NCBI GenBank assembly: GCA_039105265.1
Contig: JAPFFF010000003.1
Location: 8,184,001-8,248,000 of the forward strand
Source of the DNA: Tritrichomonas musculus
Taxonomy: Eukaryota; Parabasalia; Tritrichomonadida; Tritrichomonadidae
Length of the DNA: 64,000 bases
Direction: 5' to 3'
The position numbers and the translations under genes are program-made. This document shows, one piece after another, positions 10,269 to 19,431 of the stretch. Within the stretch, counting starts at the first letter, position 1. Every line of letters begins with the position of its first letter. Below the pieces are notes generated by a model. That model did not search any database and was not told the DNA's origin. It was given only the letters and a program-made list of their open reading frames with translations.

Positions 10269-10705
10269 TTTTGCAATGAAAATAAAAAATTAAAAAATAT
10301 AAAAAATTTATACCACCTATCATAAATGTGAAAATTTCAAAAAATTATTTTTTTCAGAAAAAGTTTCAAAAAAGTTGAAACAACTCGTTAGTACAGAAAT
10401 CACCCCTTTATTAGCGAGTATGAAATATGCTCAAAGGTATGAAATATACTCATTGTAGACACCTAATTTAGGTCAATAATTGGGTCAATTTACTGTTCAC
10501 AAACCGTATATTTGACACTTTTGAAGTCAAAAAGTTGTGTGGAGATGAGGTCGAGTCAAGTGTGGGGACACTTATGGAGAAGTCGAGTCATTTTTTGGAC
10601 TCAAAAAGGGCTAAAACAAGGTGTTGGGAGGTCAAAAGTGCCTCAATTAGGGTGTTCCAATGAGTGTTTGAGGGGATTTGTGTACGAAGTACAGAAATCA
10701 CCGCA
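10269..10705. repeat. Polinton terminal region (probable inverted-repeat end)
   Basis: Non-coding sequence between the polymerase ATG and the interrupted host gene. It holds a 14-bp direct repeat (GTACAGAAATCACC at 10,391-10,404 and 10,689-10,702), and two related tATGAAATAtrCTC motifs near 10,419 and 10,439. The outer copy of the 14-bp repeat lies right at the inferred insertion boundary. The region would belong to the terminal inverted repeat, but the partner end is outside the window. Confidence 0.55.
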
Positions 10706-10811
10706 AACGTATACTACTAAAATTTTCTTCAGAAATATCCTTTTCTTCAAGAAAATTCAGTATATTTTCTTGGATATCCTTCATTGTGTCCAAGTACTCC
10801 TGAGAACTCAT
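10703..10811 (-). pseudogene. 5' stub of an ankyrin/DUF3447-type gene cut by the Polinton
   Basis: Reading left from an ATG at 10,811, the frame starts MSSQEYLDTMKDIQENIL, nearly the same as the start of the intact gene at 29,331 (MSSQEYLNMMKDIQENIL), and goes on NFLEEKDISEENFSSI. The similarity ends at the Polinton boundary. About 35 codons remain; the rest of the gene would lie beyond the element's left end, outside the window. This is a host gene broken by the insertion. Confidence 0.85.
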
Positions 10812-11890
10812 TATTTGAATAGCTTTATCTTTTTAATTCAATTTTTGAAATTAACTAATTCTCTACGATTTGCTAATTTTTGCTGGGTTCTTTTTTGAAT
10901 ATTTATTATTTTTCATTATACTTCCTTAATTTTACGATTGTATTTGTGTTTTTACAATAATTTATTGAGAAATATCTAAATTTTAAAATAAATTTAATTT
11001 TGAAAATTATTTCATTATTTATTTAAACGATTTCTCTTATATAATGATATGAAATAAATAGGAAAAAGAAAATCGCCAGGGTATAAACTTTTTTTTGCCC
11101 GTGGGCATTAAAATTGAGAGAAAGCAAAATTCACACGAGCCACATGTTTGGCCCGTGAATTGCTCAAGGGCCAAAAAAACAATTTGTCACTTTTTTGTGA
11201 GCCGGTCCCGGCTGCCCTTTTATCAAGCCTGATATGAAATATATCGTATTTCATTCCAATGAAATATCTGGAAATTTCTTTGTTTGACGATTTATAGAAT
11301 ACTCTGTAATATAAAACAATTTTATAGATAATTTTTTATTGATATTTTTTTTATGTAAAAAACACTATAATTTGACATGCGGGCTCTAAAAAAGAAAAAT
11401 GAAGTGAGAAATCTTATTAGAATTCCAGATAAAGTATATTATGAAAAAAGAATATGAATTGTATAAGAAAAAAATTTTTAATAATTTTTTTGCCTAAATT
11501 GAATGGTTGAATTTCTGGCTAAATAGAATGGAATAATTCAATTGAATTTAAAAAGTTTTTTTGTTTGATCAGTTTACCTATTTCATATAAGTTCAATCAA
11601 AAAAGTGAGGTAAAAAATTTTTCAATTATAATATTACAGTATAGAAAATCATTGTTTTTCCACTTTTTAAATTCCAAAATTCCACAGATCATTGACTTTT
11701 AACAAGTCTAAATACAATCATTTTATTCAAATGCAAATAAAGATATAATACCAAAGAGGCTAAACATAAAAATAACTTAGAAGAAGAATTGAAATCCAAT
11801 TTCACAATTTTACAAGAAAAAATTATTATAGGTAACAAGATTGCATTTTAAAAAAAAAAAATTATTTAATTAAGCAAAAAAAGTAATATT
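10812..11890. other. Intergenic; AT-rich with one GC-rich palindromic patch
   Basis: No gene seen. It should include the former promoter of the interrupted ankyrin gene (just above 10,811). Around 11,078-11,230 the base composition rises sharply and several inverted repeats cluster (GCCCGTGGGC near 11,097; a 34-bp near-palindrome listed separately; GCCGGTCCCGGC near 11,202). The remainder is featureless AT-rich sequence and the 3' flank of the BspA-like gene. Confidence 0.6.
11128..11161. repeat. 34-bp imperfect palindrome centred on ACATGT
   Basis: AATTCAC at 11,128 is mirrored by GTGAATT ending at 11,161, with the exact centre in ACATGT (11,142-11,147). It lies in the GC-rich patch and could be a protein-binding site, a transcript hairpin or the remnant of a small foldback element. 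Confidence 0.6.
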
Positions 11891-13981
11891 TTAAATCCTT
11901 ATAACTTTCGTTTGCGATGATATCCCAAGGTTTCCAATTTGAATTATAGATGATGGAATAGATATTTGAGTCAGTGATGAACAACCTTCAAAAGCCTGTG
12001 TTCCAATGTGAGTTACAGAAGAAGGAATTGATATTTGTGTCAGTGATGTACATTCTTTAAAGGCGTATTTTCCCAATATAGCTACAGAAGAAGGAACTTC
12101 AAATGTTATTTTAGTTAATGATTCACATTGAAGAAAAGCATAATCTCCAATTTCAGTTACAGATGAAGGAATCGATATTTGGGTAAGTGACATACAGCAA
12201 TCAAAGGCCCGAAATCCAATTTGAGTCACAGAAGAAGAAATTGATACTTGCTCTAGTGAAAAACAACAATTGAAAAAACAATATCCAATCTTAGTTATAG
12301 AAGAAGGAATTGATATTTGCCTCAATGATGAACAATTGAAAGCGCAATCTCCAATTTCAGTTACAGAAGAAGGAATTGATATTTGCATCAGTGATTCACA
12401 ACAACTGAAAGCGTCACCTCCAATGTGAGTAACAGAAGAAGGAATTGATATTTGCATCAGTGATTTACAACAACTGAAAGCGTAACCTCCAATGTGAGTA
12501 ACAGAAGAAGGAATTGATATTTGTGTTAACAATAAACAACATGTGAATGCAGAATCAATTGTTTTAATAAACGAAGGAATAGTTGCTTTTGTTACGTTAC
12601 GTTTTACCCAAATAAGAGTATCATAATTACTTTTTGATGAATCATAAAGGAGAAAAATATCGTCAAATATTTTAATTCTTTCATTTTGGCTTGAAAGAAT
12701 TACTATGTTATTTAATTTAGAACAACCACCAAAAGCAATGTTTCCAATATGAGTCACAGAAGAAGGAATCGAAACTTGGGTTAGTGATGAACATTCATAA
12801 AAAGCTCCAACACCAATTTCTGTTACAGAAGAAGGAATTGATACTTGTTCCAGTGATTTGCATCTAAAGAAAGAATAACTTTCAATTTGAGTTCCAGAAG
12901 AAGGAATTGATACCGATTTTAGTGATGTACAATTACTGATAGAATAACTTCCAATTCGAGTTACAGAAGAAGGAATTGAAATATGCATTAGCGATGAGCA
13001 AGCACAAAAAGTAAAATCTTCAATTTCGGTTACAGAAGAATAAATTAATACTTTTGCCAGAGATGTACATTCATAGAAAGCATACTTTCCAATCCGAGTT
13101 ACCGAAGAAGGAATTGATACTTGTTTTAGTGATGAAAACTCATAGAAAGTCTTATCACCAATTGTAGTTACAGAAGAAGGAATTGATACTTGTTCTAGAG
13201 ATGAATATTCATAGAAAGCATTATCACCAATTGAAGTTACAGAAGAAGGAATTGATACTTGTGCTAGCGATTTACATCTAACAAAAGCACGCTCTCCAAT
13301 TTTGGTTACAGATGAAGGAATTTGTATTTGTGTTATTGATGAACACTCATAGAAAGCATAATCACCAATTGAAGTTACAGAAGAAGGAATTGATATTTGT
13401 TTCAGCGCTGAACATCCTCCAAAAGAGCTTTTTACAATTCCAGTTACAGATGATGGAAGAGATATTTGCATAAGTGATGAACAATTTTTGAAAAGATTAT
13501 CATTAATAAATGAAACAGAAATTGGGATTATAATATTTGTTAATGATGAGCATCCTTCAAATGCTCCTGGCTCAATAATGGCAACAGAATTTGGTATATT
13601 AATTTGAGTTAATTTAAAACATGAATAAAAAGCTCCTCCACCTATTCTTGTTATGGTTTCAGGTAATGTAACTTCTTTCAATGATGAACAGCATTCAAAA
13701 TATCCTTCTTGAAATCCTCCTGGAATTATTTGATTGGGCTGTTTGATAATAACGGAATCAATATATTCATTGTGCTGAAATGGTTTTTCCGTTGTTTCAA
13801 TGTTCAATATTTGAATTTCAATCTTAATTTTGTTTCCTGTTGATTTTTTTATTTCAACAATATCATTAAATATTTCTTGACATTTATATGATGGATAGTC
13901 AATGTCTAAAAAAATCTCGTCAAAACAATTGATAACATCGGTAAATTCTTTTTGTTTGATTGATAAATTGTCATAGAGCAT
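11891..13981 (-). CDS. BspA-like leucine-rich-repeat protein (TpLRR/LRR_5)
   Basis: A 696-aa member of the BspA-like family, much expanded in trichomonads and linked there to surface proteins and adhesion. After an N-terminal segment of about 90 residues, roughly two dozen 23-residue repeats run to the C terminus with the pattern SLTQISIPSSVTEIGDYAFxxC. This is the Treponema pallidum LRR type, which stacks into a solenoid. One atypical insertion without repeats lies near residues 410-460. No signal peptide and no C-terminal membrane segment is present, so it belongs to the family members without an anchor; secretion or surface location cannot be claimed from the sequence. The ATG at 13,981 is the first in frame. 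Confidence 0.9.
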   Translation of the reverse strand: MLYDNLSIKQKEFTDVINCFDEIFLDIDYPSYKCQEIFNDIVEIKKSTGNKIKIEIQILNIETTEKPFQHNEYIDSVIIKQPNQIIPGGFQEGYFECCSSLKEVTLPETITRIGGGAFYSCFKLTQINIPNSVAIIEPGAFEGCSSLTNIIIPISVSFINDNLFKNCSSLMQISLPSSVTGIVKSSFGGCSALKQISIPSSVTSIGDYAFYECSSITQIQIPSSVTKIGERAFVRCKSLAQVSIPSSVTSIGDNAFYEYSSLEQVSIPSSVTTIGDKTFYEFSSLKQVSIPSSVTRIGKYAFYECTSLAKVLIYSSVTEIEDFTFCACSSLMHISIPSSVTRIGSYSISNCTSLKSVSIPSSGTQIESYSFFRCKSLEQVSIPSSVTEIGVGAFYECSSLTQVSIPSSVTHIGNIAFGGCSKLNNIVILSSQNERIKIFDDIFLLYDSSKSNYDTLIWVKRNVTKATIPSFIKTIDSAFTCCLLLTQISIPSSVTHIGGYAFSCCKSLMQISIPSSVTHIGGDAFSCCESLMQISIPSSVTEIGDCAFNCSSLRQISIPSSITKIGYCFFNCCFSLEQVSISSSVTQIGFRAFDCCMSLTQISIPSSVTEIGDYAFLQCESLTKITFEVPSSVAILGKYAFKECTSLTQISIPSSVTHIGTQAFEGCSSLTQISIPSSIIQIGNLGISSQTKVIRI

Positions 13982-13983
13982 TT

Positions 13984-14256
13984 TTATTGTTGGAGACAGG
14001 ATAATGATTCTATTTTCTGATTCTTCTTGATATAGTTGTTTTTTGTTATTTTTTGTTTGAATATGAATAAAATTATTACACCTGTTTCACTTTTGTAACG
14101 GAATATTCCACTTTCGTGACGGAAATTTTCACTTTCGTAACGGAAATTTTCAATATCATTTATTTTTTGTTGTGAATTTTGTTTTACTTTTGATAAATAA
14201 TTCAACAAATTATACATATTTTTTAGTTTTTGGTTTTGATTGTATTTATCTTTCAT
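13984..14256 (-). CDS. Doubtful small ORF upstream of the BspA-like gene
   Basis: An ATG-initiated 90-codon frame ending 2 bp before the BspA-like ATG, in a different reading frame. Its middle is made by a 21-bp tandem repeat giving a seven-residue period (FRYESEN/FRHESGI/FRYKSET). No family recognised. It may be an upstream ORF, or simply open sequence in the gene's 5' region. Real trichomonad 5' leaders are usually short, which argues against a long leader here. Confidence 0.25.
   Translation of the reverse strand: MKDKYNQNQKLKNMYNLLNYLSKVKQNSQQKINDIENFRYESENFRHESGIFRYKSETGVIILFIFKQKITKNNYIKKNQKIESLSCLQQ
14088..14150. repeat. Three tandem copies of a 21-bp unit
   Basis: Copies at 14,088-14,108, 14,109-14,129 and 14,130-14,150 share CACTTTCGTAACGGAAATTT with a few changes. 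The 21-bp period keeps any reading frame open. The last two copies differ by a single base, indicating recent slippage. Confidence 0.85.
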
Positions 14257-14418
14257 TCTTGAAACGAGAATTCTTTGATTGTCTCCACTAAGATTATTAA
14301 ATGCTACATTACAATTAAAAAAAATAATTATAATTAATATTATAATAAATTATCAAAAAAATTGTATAATATTTTAATTTTTTATAATATTATTCAAACA
14401 AAAACAAAAATTACGAGC

Positions 14419-15000
14419 TCATGAAGGTGGTAGTTCAAAAGGATTGAATAATTGAAGGGAGACAAGCCTTCCATTGATTGAGGCATCTTTCAAATCTTTA
14501 ATTGCTTGCTTAGCATCTTCGACATTTCGATATATTATATAAGCATATCCTTGTCTTTTACCTTCGATTGTGGGAATTTCACACGATATAATATCCCCAA
14601 AATTGGCAAAAGCATCATGAACCATTGAAATTTCGACATCTGGGTCTAAATTTTGGACAAGAACGTAAGTATTTCCTTCCATTAGAATTCTACGAGTTTC
14701 ATCGTCATCAAGTGAAAGTCGAATTGGAACGTTATCTAATTTGGTATAATTAAGTTCATTAATTGCCTTCAATGCCATTTCACGAGTTTCAAATGTAATG
14801 AATGCATGTGAATCAGGCTGTCCGTACGCATCAATTCTGCTGTTAATTACAACTGAACTATAATCATTCATTACATTATAATCATTAAAAAGAGCTCTTA
14901 AGAATTCTTCGTCAATTATCGCTGCTGGTAATCCATAAATATCCATTTTTGATGGAATATCTAACACCAAAACTCTTGTCGGGCTGTTATGATTGTACAT
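14419..15000 (-). CDS. RNA-binding protein with two RRM domains
   Basis: A 193-aa protein made almost entirely of two RNA-recognition motifs. RRM1 (about residues 8-98) has RNP2 VLVLDI and RNP1 SHAFITF. RRM2 (about 108-187) has RNP2 YVLVQNL and RNP1 RQGYAYIIY. Spacing and the short linker resemble the first two RRMs of poly(A)-binding and Hu/Pub1-type proteins, but the other domains of PABP are absent, so an mRNA-binding role is all that can be claimed. Its acidic DDDETRR linker is distinctive. The ATG at 15,000 is the first in frame. The gene stands alone between intergenic stretches. Confidence 0.9.
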   Translation of the reverse strand: MYNHNSPTRVLVLDIPSKMDIYGLPAAIIDEEFLRALFNDYNVMNDYSSVVINSRIDAYGQPDSHAFITFETREMALKAINELNYTKLDNVPIRLSLDDDETRRILMEGNTYVLVQNLDPDVEISMVHDAFANFGDIISCEIPTIEGKRQGYAYIIYRNVEDAKQAIKDLKDASINGRLVSLQLFNPFELPPS

Positions 15001-15168
15001 TTTAAAAATATGATTTTATAAAATTTGTGAAGTAAATTGAATTTTGAAACAAAATTTAATAAAATTTAAAAAAATTTAACTGACTAGATTTTTTGACTTA
15101 ATCGTAGTCCCCATTCTATTAAGTGAAGAATTACAACAAAACACCTAAAAGCCATTATCTGCACATAC

Positions 15169-15200
<32 letters not shown>

Positions 15201-15948
15201 CTTAAAAGAGCCTTTCCTATATATATGATTGTTTTTTTAAATTTTGAAAATTTTAATTGAAAATTGAATTAAAATTTTGGGAAAAGTTCGTTAAACTGTT
15301 CAAGTCTTGAACTTCAATAATTTTTTTGAAAAATCACGTCAGCTCTTGATCCCAAAAGCAAATTTGCTTGTATCCATCCCGAACTTTTTAGTGATTACGA
15401 TTATTCAAAAGAAGAATGAATATAATTGATTATAAATCTATGATGTTTATACCTTTTCAATGATAGTTTACTAGCTAATGACAAATATAAGCCAATTCTA
15501 AAACTGCATAATTGGCATTCTTATCTCAAAAGTACCTATATATTTATATATTTATTACCTGTATTAATATCGACGTTGCAGTTTTGCGCCATTGAAAAAT
15601 TGAGAATTAATATTTTAAAGATAATAAATACTAAAAGTTCCTGATATATTATAATATTTATTATCTTTAAAATTTTTGAGATATCTTAATATTTTAATTG
15701 AATAACCTTGTTTTGTCTTAATAACGTTCTTTCAAAAATACCATAGCGCTTCATCAGAGTCATTGCACGTTATTAAGACAAAACAAGGCTATCCCTCAGA
15801 AATAAACAGCTACCACAAAATAGGTAATTTCTAAGATTAAATTTTTTAATAATGCAATTGATGACGATTATATTTGTTACCCGGTGATGGCAAATAGAGG
15901 TAAATCTTTTCAAATTATGGGTGTCGAAATAAAATAGATTTATATTTA
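15001..15948. other. Intergenic with poly(A) tract and hairpin
   Basis: No gene seen. Holds a 29-nt A tract (15,169-15,197), one arm of a long-range 25-bp inverted repeat (15,467-15,491, partner at 23,261-23,285) and a 22-bp-stem hairpin (15,706-15,788). The rest is AT-rich sequence with short runs of moderate complexity near 15,330-15,400 that I cannot assign. Confidence 0.6.
15706..15788. repeat. Perfect 22-bp inverted repeat with 39-nt loop
   Basis: Arms 15,706-15,727 and 15,767-15,788 are exact reverse complements (CCTTGTTTTGTCTTAATAAC plus GT). The outer right end reads AACAAGGCTA, close to the AACAAGCCTA ends of the hAT-like elements elsewhere in the window, so this may be a tiny foldback relative of them. 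No flanking target duplication was found. Confidence 0.7.
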
Positions 15949-16693
15949 CAGTGGTTTATAAAAAGTAGCAGCGTAATAAAAAGTGGTAACACTATATATT
16001 CAAAAATGAATATATTTTTATTACGTTTTATTAGAGTTATTTTGCATTATATTTAAAAAAATATGTATAATCATGAGATAATACTCTTTATGATTAAGTA
16101 CAATAATCGTTATTTATGTAGTTAAAACTAAATGATTGTTTTGCAGACTTGAAAATATGGAATTTAAAAAATTCTTCATATTTTCTAATGCAATTATATT
16201 TTTTTAATGGTATATATGTTTATTATAAATACAAAATGAATATATTCAACTTAGGTGATTTAAAAGTAGTTTCAAAATCCAAAAATAAAAAGTATTCCGA
16301 ATTATAAAATTTTAAACGGTCATAAAAAAAAAGTTTTTTGAATTATTTTGCATAATTAAAGTAACATAAAGCAATATTATTATATAATATAATACTATAG
16401 TATATATAGGTTATATTTATATAATTAGATTGTAGTATTGCATTGAATTGTATGGGATAATTTGTTTTTAATTTGTTTAATTCTCGAATGGAAAACTCTA
16501 TCATTATACAAGAAATATGATATTATTATGCTTTTATATATTATATACTAAATGATAAATATATTGATATAGTTTGTTATAAATTATCTTCAGTAGGTCT
16601 TTCAAAAAAATCGATTTTTTATTTTGCAAAATTTTTTTGAAAAAAAAAAGTGTTACCACTTTTTATTACGCTGCTACTTTTTATAAACCACCG
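15949..16693. mobile_element. Tc1/mariner-type MITE (745 bp) with TA target duplication
   Basis: Terminal inverted repeats of about 44 bp start CAGTGGTTTATAAAAAGTAG on the left and the mirrored CGGTGGTTTATAAAAAGTAG on the right, differing at one outer base. Both continue to GTGGTAACACT. The element is flanked by TA (15,947-15,948 and 16,694-16,695), the classic target of Tc1/mariner transposons. There is no transposase frame inside, so it depends on another copy. It sits exactly in the stop codon of the gene at 16,681-17,091. Confidence 0.9.
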
Positions 16694-17091
16694 TATATCT
16701 TTTTTTTATCTTCATTGAGAATATATTTTATGTAATCTTCATATAAGTCTATTATTTTTTTCATAAAAGTTGGCATTTTGATATCATAGCCATATTTTGC
16801 TGGTTCTTCAAAAAATAAACAAACAGCCAACGATTGTTTTCCTTCTGGATCTTCTTCATCAACTTTTTCTCCTCTGTCTCTTCTATCAATATAATCATCT
16901 AGATATTTTCTTGCTGTAATATATGTTGTTGCAATATTTATTTCAATTTCTTCAGAATTACCAATGCCATCTTCATAATCGTTTAAAAAAATGTCAATTT
17001 CTTTTGAGTCATAAACCTTGCCACTTGTATATTTTTCATATTCAGATAATATATTCTGAATATCTTTTGAACCATGAGGAGTTGTGCTCAT
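16681..17091 (-). CDS. Small protein of unknown function, C terminus extended by a MITE
   Basis: A 136-codon frame from an ATG at 17,091. The protein is acidic (YEDGIGNSEEIEI, EKVDEEDPEG) and probably helical, with a C-terminal segment of mixed hydrophobic and charged residues. I recognise no family. The last four residues, YGGL, and the stop are encoded by the MITE's terminal repeat. Removing the element and one TA copy gives ...KKKI followed at once by TAA, so the ancestral protein had 132 residues. The present frame is therefore intact apart from a four-residue tail, but its 3' UTR and polyadenylation signal are displaced by 745 bp. Confidence 0.65.
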   Translation of the reverse strand: MSTTPHGSKDIQNILSEYEKYTSGKVYDSKEIDIFLNDYEDGIGNSEEIEINIATTYITARKYLDDYIDRRDRGEKVDEEDPEGKQSLAVCLFFEEPAKYGYDIKMPTFMKKIIDLYEDYIKYILNEDKKKIYGGL

Positions 17092-17344
17092 TTTGAAAAA
17101 AATAAAATAGGTAATATCATTGAATTATTGAATACAAAATTCAATAGGATAGAATTTTCTGATAAAAAGTATGAAATAATATACTTTACATATTTTATAT
17201 TCAATTTTAAAGAGTTTAAAAAAAACGTCCAAAGCATGTGATAAAATCATATAGCTCAAATTTTCTGCATTTTAAGGAGGCATAACGAAAAAATAATAAA
17301 TAATATGGAGTTTTTTTAAACTACATATTATATATATAATAATA
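17092..17344. other. Intergenic, AT-rich
   Basis: Upstream flank of the small gene. Nothing recognisable apart from AT-rich sequence. Confidence 0.5.
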
Positions 17345-19303
17345 CCCTTTTCCCGTGTAATTTGGCAATTGGCTTTTTGAGACTCTTCTCAAAATAGCCA
17401 AAACGACCGTTTATTGTTTTCAATTATGAACAAGGAGAACGTTTATTTATTTTTTATATTGCAAAATGACGATCTAATTCGTGATGTTTTTATCAATGCG
17501 CAATGAAACTGAAATATGTTTCATTTATCATAATAAAGAATTGTTATATGGAATTTTAGAAAAATCTATGATCCTAAGTTTATAAGATATTCAGAAATAC
17601 AAATATCAGTAGAACTATTTTACATCATCTCTTCAAATCCTTTCTAGAATTGATATTTGAATACATATATTTGACAATCTTTATTTTTCATTAAAACACG
17701 CACATTTCGATTGTAATTATAATTACCAAAAAAGACGTATTTCATGATAATTAGCAAAATTTAACATTACTATATCATTTAAAATATAATATTTCAGTAA
17801 CAAGCTAAAAGTCCAAAATAGGTACATCTAAATTTATATATAATTTCAGTTTTTCAAATAAGTTTTAAATATCACAGGCCGATACTTTCTAAAGTTGAAT
17901 TAGATTGAAAGATAAATATATTAAACGTATATCAAACATTGCTGTCTTTTGTTAATATTCAATCTTTTATAAATTTTGATTATTTCTTATAAAATCTCAA
18001 TATAAGCGTTTATTGTATAAAAATAATATGCCCTGAATATAATTCAACATAATTACTAGCAAATTGAGGAGAAAAAATTGCACGACTTATATTTGGAAAT
18101 TTTATTTAATAAAAATATTTTTATCTTAAACTCAATTGGACAAGTATTTTAATCTGTCATACAAAGCTCTTAAAAATATTAATAATAATAATAATAAAAA
18201 AGAGTAAAAAATTAAATTGTTTAATACTTAATATTAAGTAATGTCCTAAGAAATTTCAAAAGTAATTTGTTTAAATTAACAGAAATTAATAAATCAGTCA
18301 AGCAATATAGAGATTAAGTGAATTCATTTGTAATATCTGCCCTTTTTAAAAAATATACTTTCAAAAATTATTGAGTTTTAATAAAAGTAATTACTTTTAT
18401 TGCAACTTGAATCAAACAAATTTATAATAAATTAGAATAATAACTAAATTATTTAATATAAATTGTTTTAATTTCCTATGTCAGTAAAAAAATTGTCATT
18501 CTGTAATATCATTAAAGCGATTAATTTGATTTTTAAAGTGTTGGGAAAACATAATAAATGACTAAAACCTTATTGAAATATCGGCTATCTCTGAAAATAA
18601 TGATAGTTTATCAATTTGACTGAAAATAATTCAGACAATTTGAAATAAAACGATATTTGAAAACTATACCATTGAAATTAACTTAAATTCATTGAAATTA
18701 TTATAATTTTGTTTTTATAAATAAATTGCTAAAAAATGATGATTTCATTTTTTAAAATTGTTTCTTGCAACTAATTGTTATCCATGTTGATGATTAGTTT
18801 ATTGATCCTTGTTTATAAATTACGATTTTTTCGAGTTAACATAATAATACATTGTTCAGCGTTAATTACTTCATTAAATAATAATATGAAACAAATATAA
18901 GAAAACATCTTCCAATAATTAATTATCAATCCTTGTTAATAAATTACGATTTCTTCGAGTTAACATAATAATACATTGTTCAGCATTAATTACTTCATTA
19001 AAATAATAATATGAAACAAATATAAGAAAACATCTTCCATTATTTAATTATCAATCCTTGTTAATAAATTACGATTTCTTCGAGTTATGTAATATTTGAT
19101 ATAAGGACCTCTTTTTATGCACAATGGAAGATCTGATAGAAGATCCTGCAAAGTTTCCTTTTATTGATTTGTCTGGCCATGGACAATAAAGTATTCAATT
19201 TTTTTTAAAGAAAAAAAAACATGTCACTTTTTATTTTTTTACTTATACCAACTTTTTAAATTATTATTCAAAAAGCCAATTGCCAAATTACACGGGAAAA
19301 GGG
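17345..19303. mobile_element. Non-autonomous TIR element (about 1.96 kb), probable TA target
   Basis: The left end CCCTTTTCCCGTGTAATTTG at 17,345 is matched in reverse complement by the right end at 19,303. The perfect match runs 37 bp and goes on through AATTGGCTTTTTGA. TA flanks both ends (17,343-17,344 and 19,304-19,305), and ATAA/TTAT beyond it also mirror, so the exact boundary could be a few bases further out. No transposase frame is visible; the interior is AT-rich and contains a 2.3-copy tandem repeat. The family is not certain: TA suggests Tc1/mariner-like. Confidence 0.8.
18803..19090. repeat. Tandem repeat, period 124-125 bp, about 2.3 copies
   Basis: The block ATCCTTGTTxATAAATTACG starts at 18,805, 18,929 and 19,054, and the first two copies are nearly identical throughout. 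It lies inside the 1.96-kb element near its right end, where DNA transposons often carry transposase-binding repeats. Confidence 0.85.
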
Positions 19304-19431
19304 TATTATAAAAAATCACGCATAAATTAATTCTCAAATTTTAAAAAAGAAATTGCAATCACTTTTTTGGTTTAAAATGTATTTTATATTCATGAAAAAG
19401 GCGAATATGATTATTCATCATAATTAGAGTA

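Larger units (their letters stand above)
1..10705. mobile_element. Polinton/Maverick element, right part (left part outside window)
   Basis: A self-synthesising DNA transposon of the Maverick/Polinton class. The pairing of a retroviral-type integrase (4,967-6,844) with a protein-primed family B DNA polymerase (6,813-10,268) is diagnostic of the class. A fibre-like protein and two small genes of unknown function complete the visible part. The capsid, packaging ATPase and protease genes expected of the class are not in view and would lie to the left. The right boundary is placed near 10,705 because recognisable host ankyrin-gene coding sequence starts there; the terminal inverted repeat cannot be confirmed without the other end. 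The long frames in view look whole, which suggests a fairly young copy. Confidence 0.9.

Noticed and set aside
10512-10898. 128-codon plus-strand ORF at the Polinton end
   Set aside because: Crosses the element boundary and runs antisense through the ankyrin stub; not a gene.
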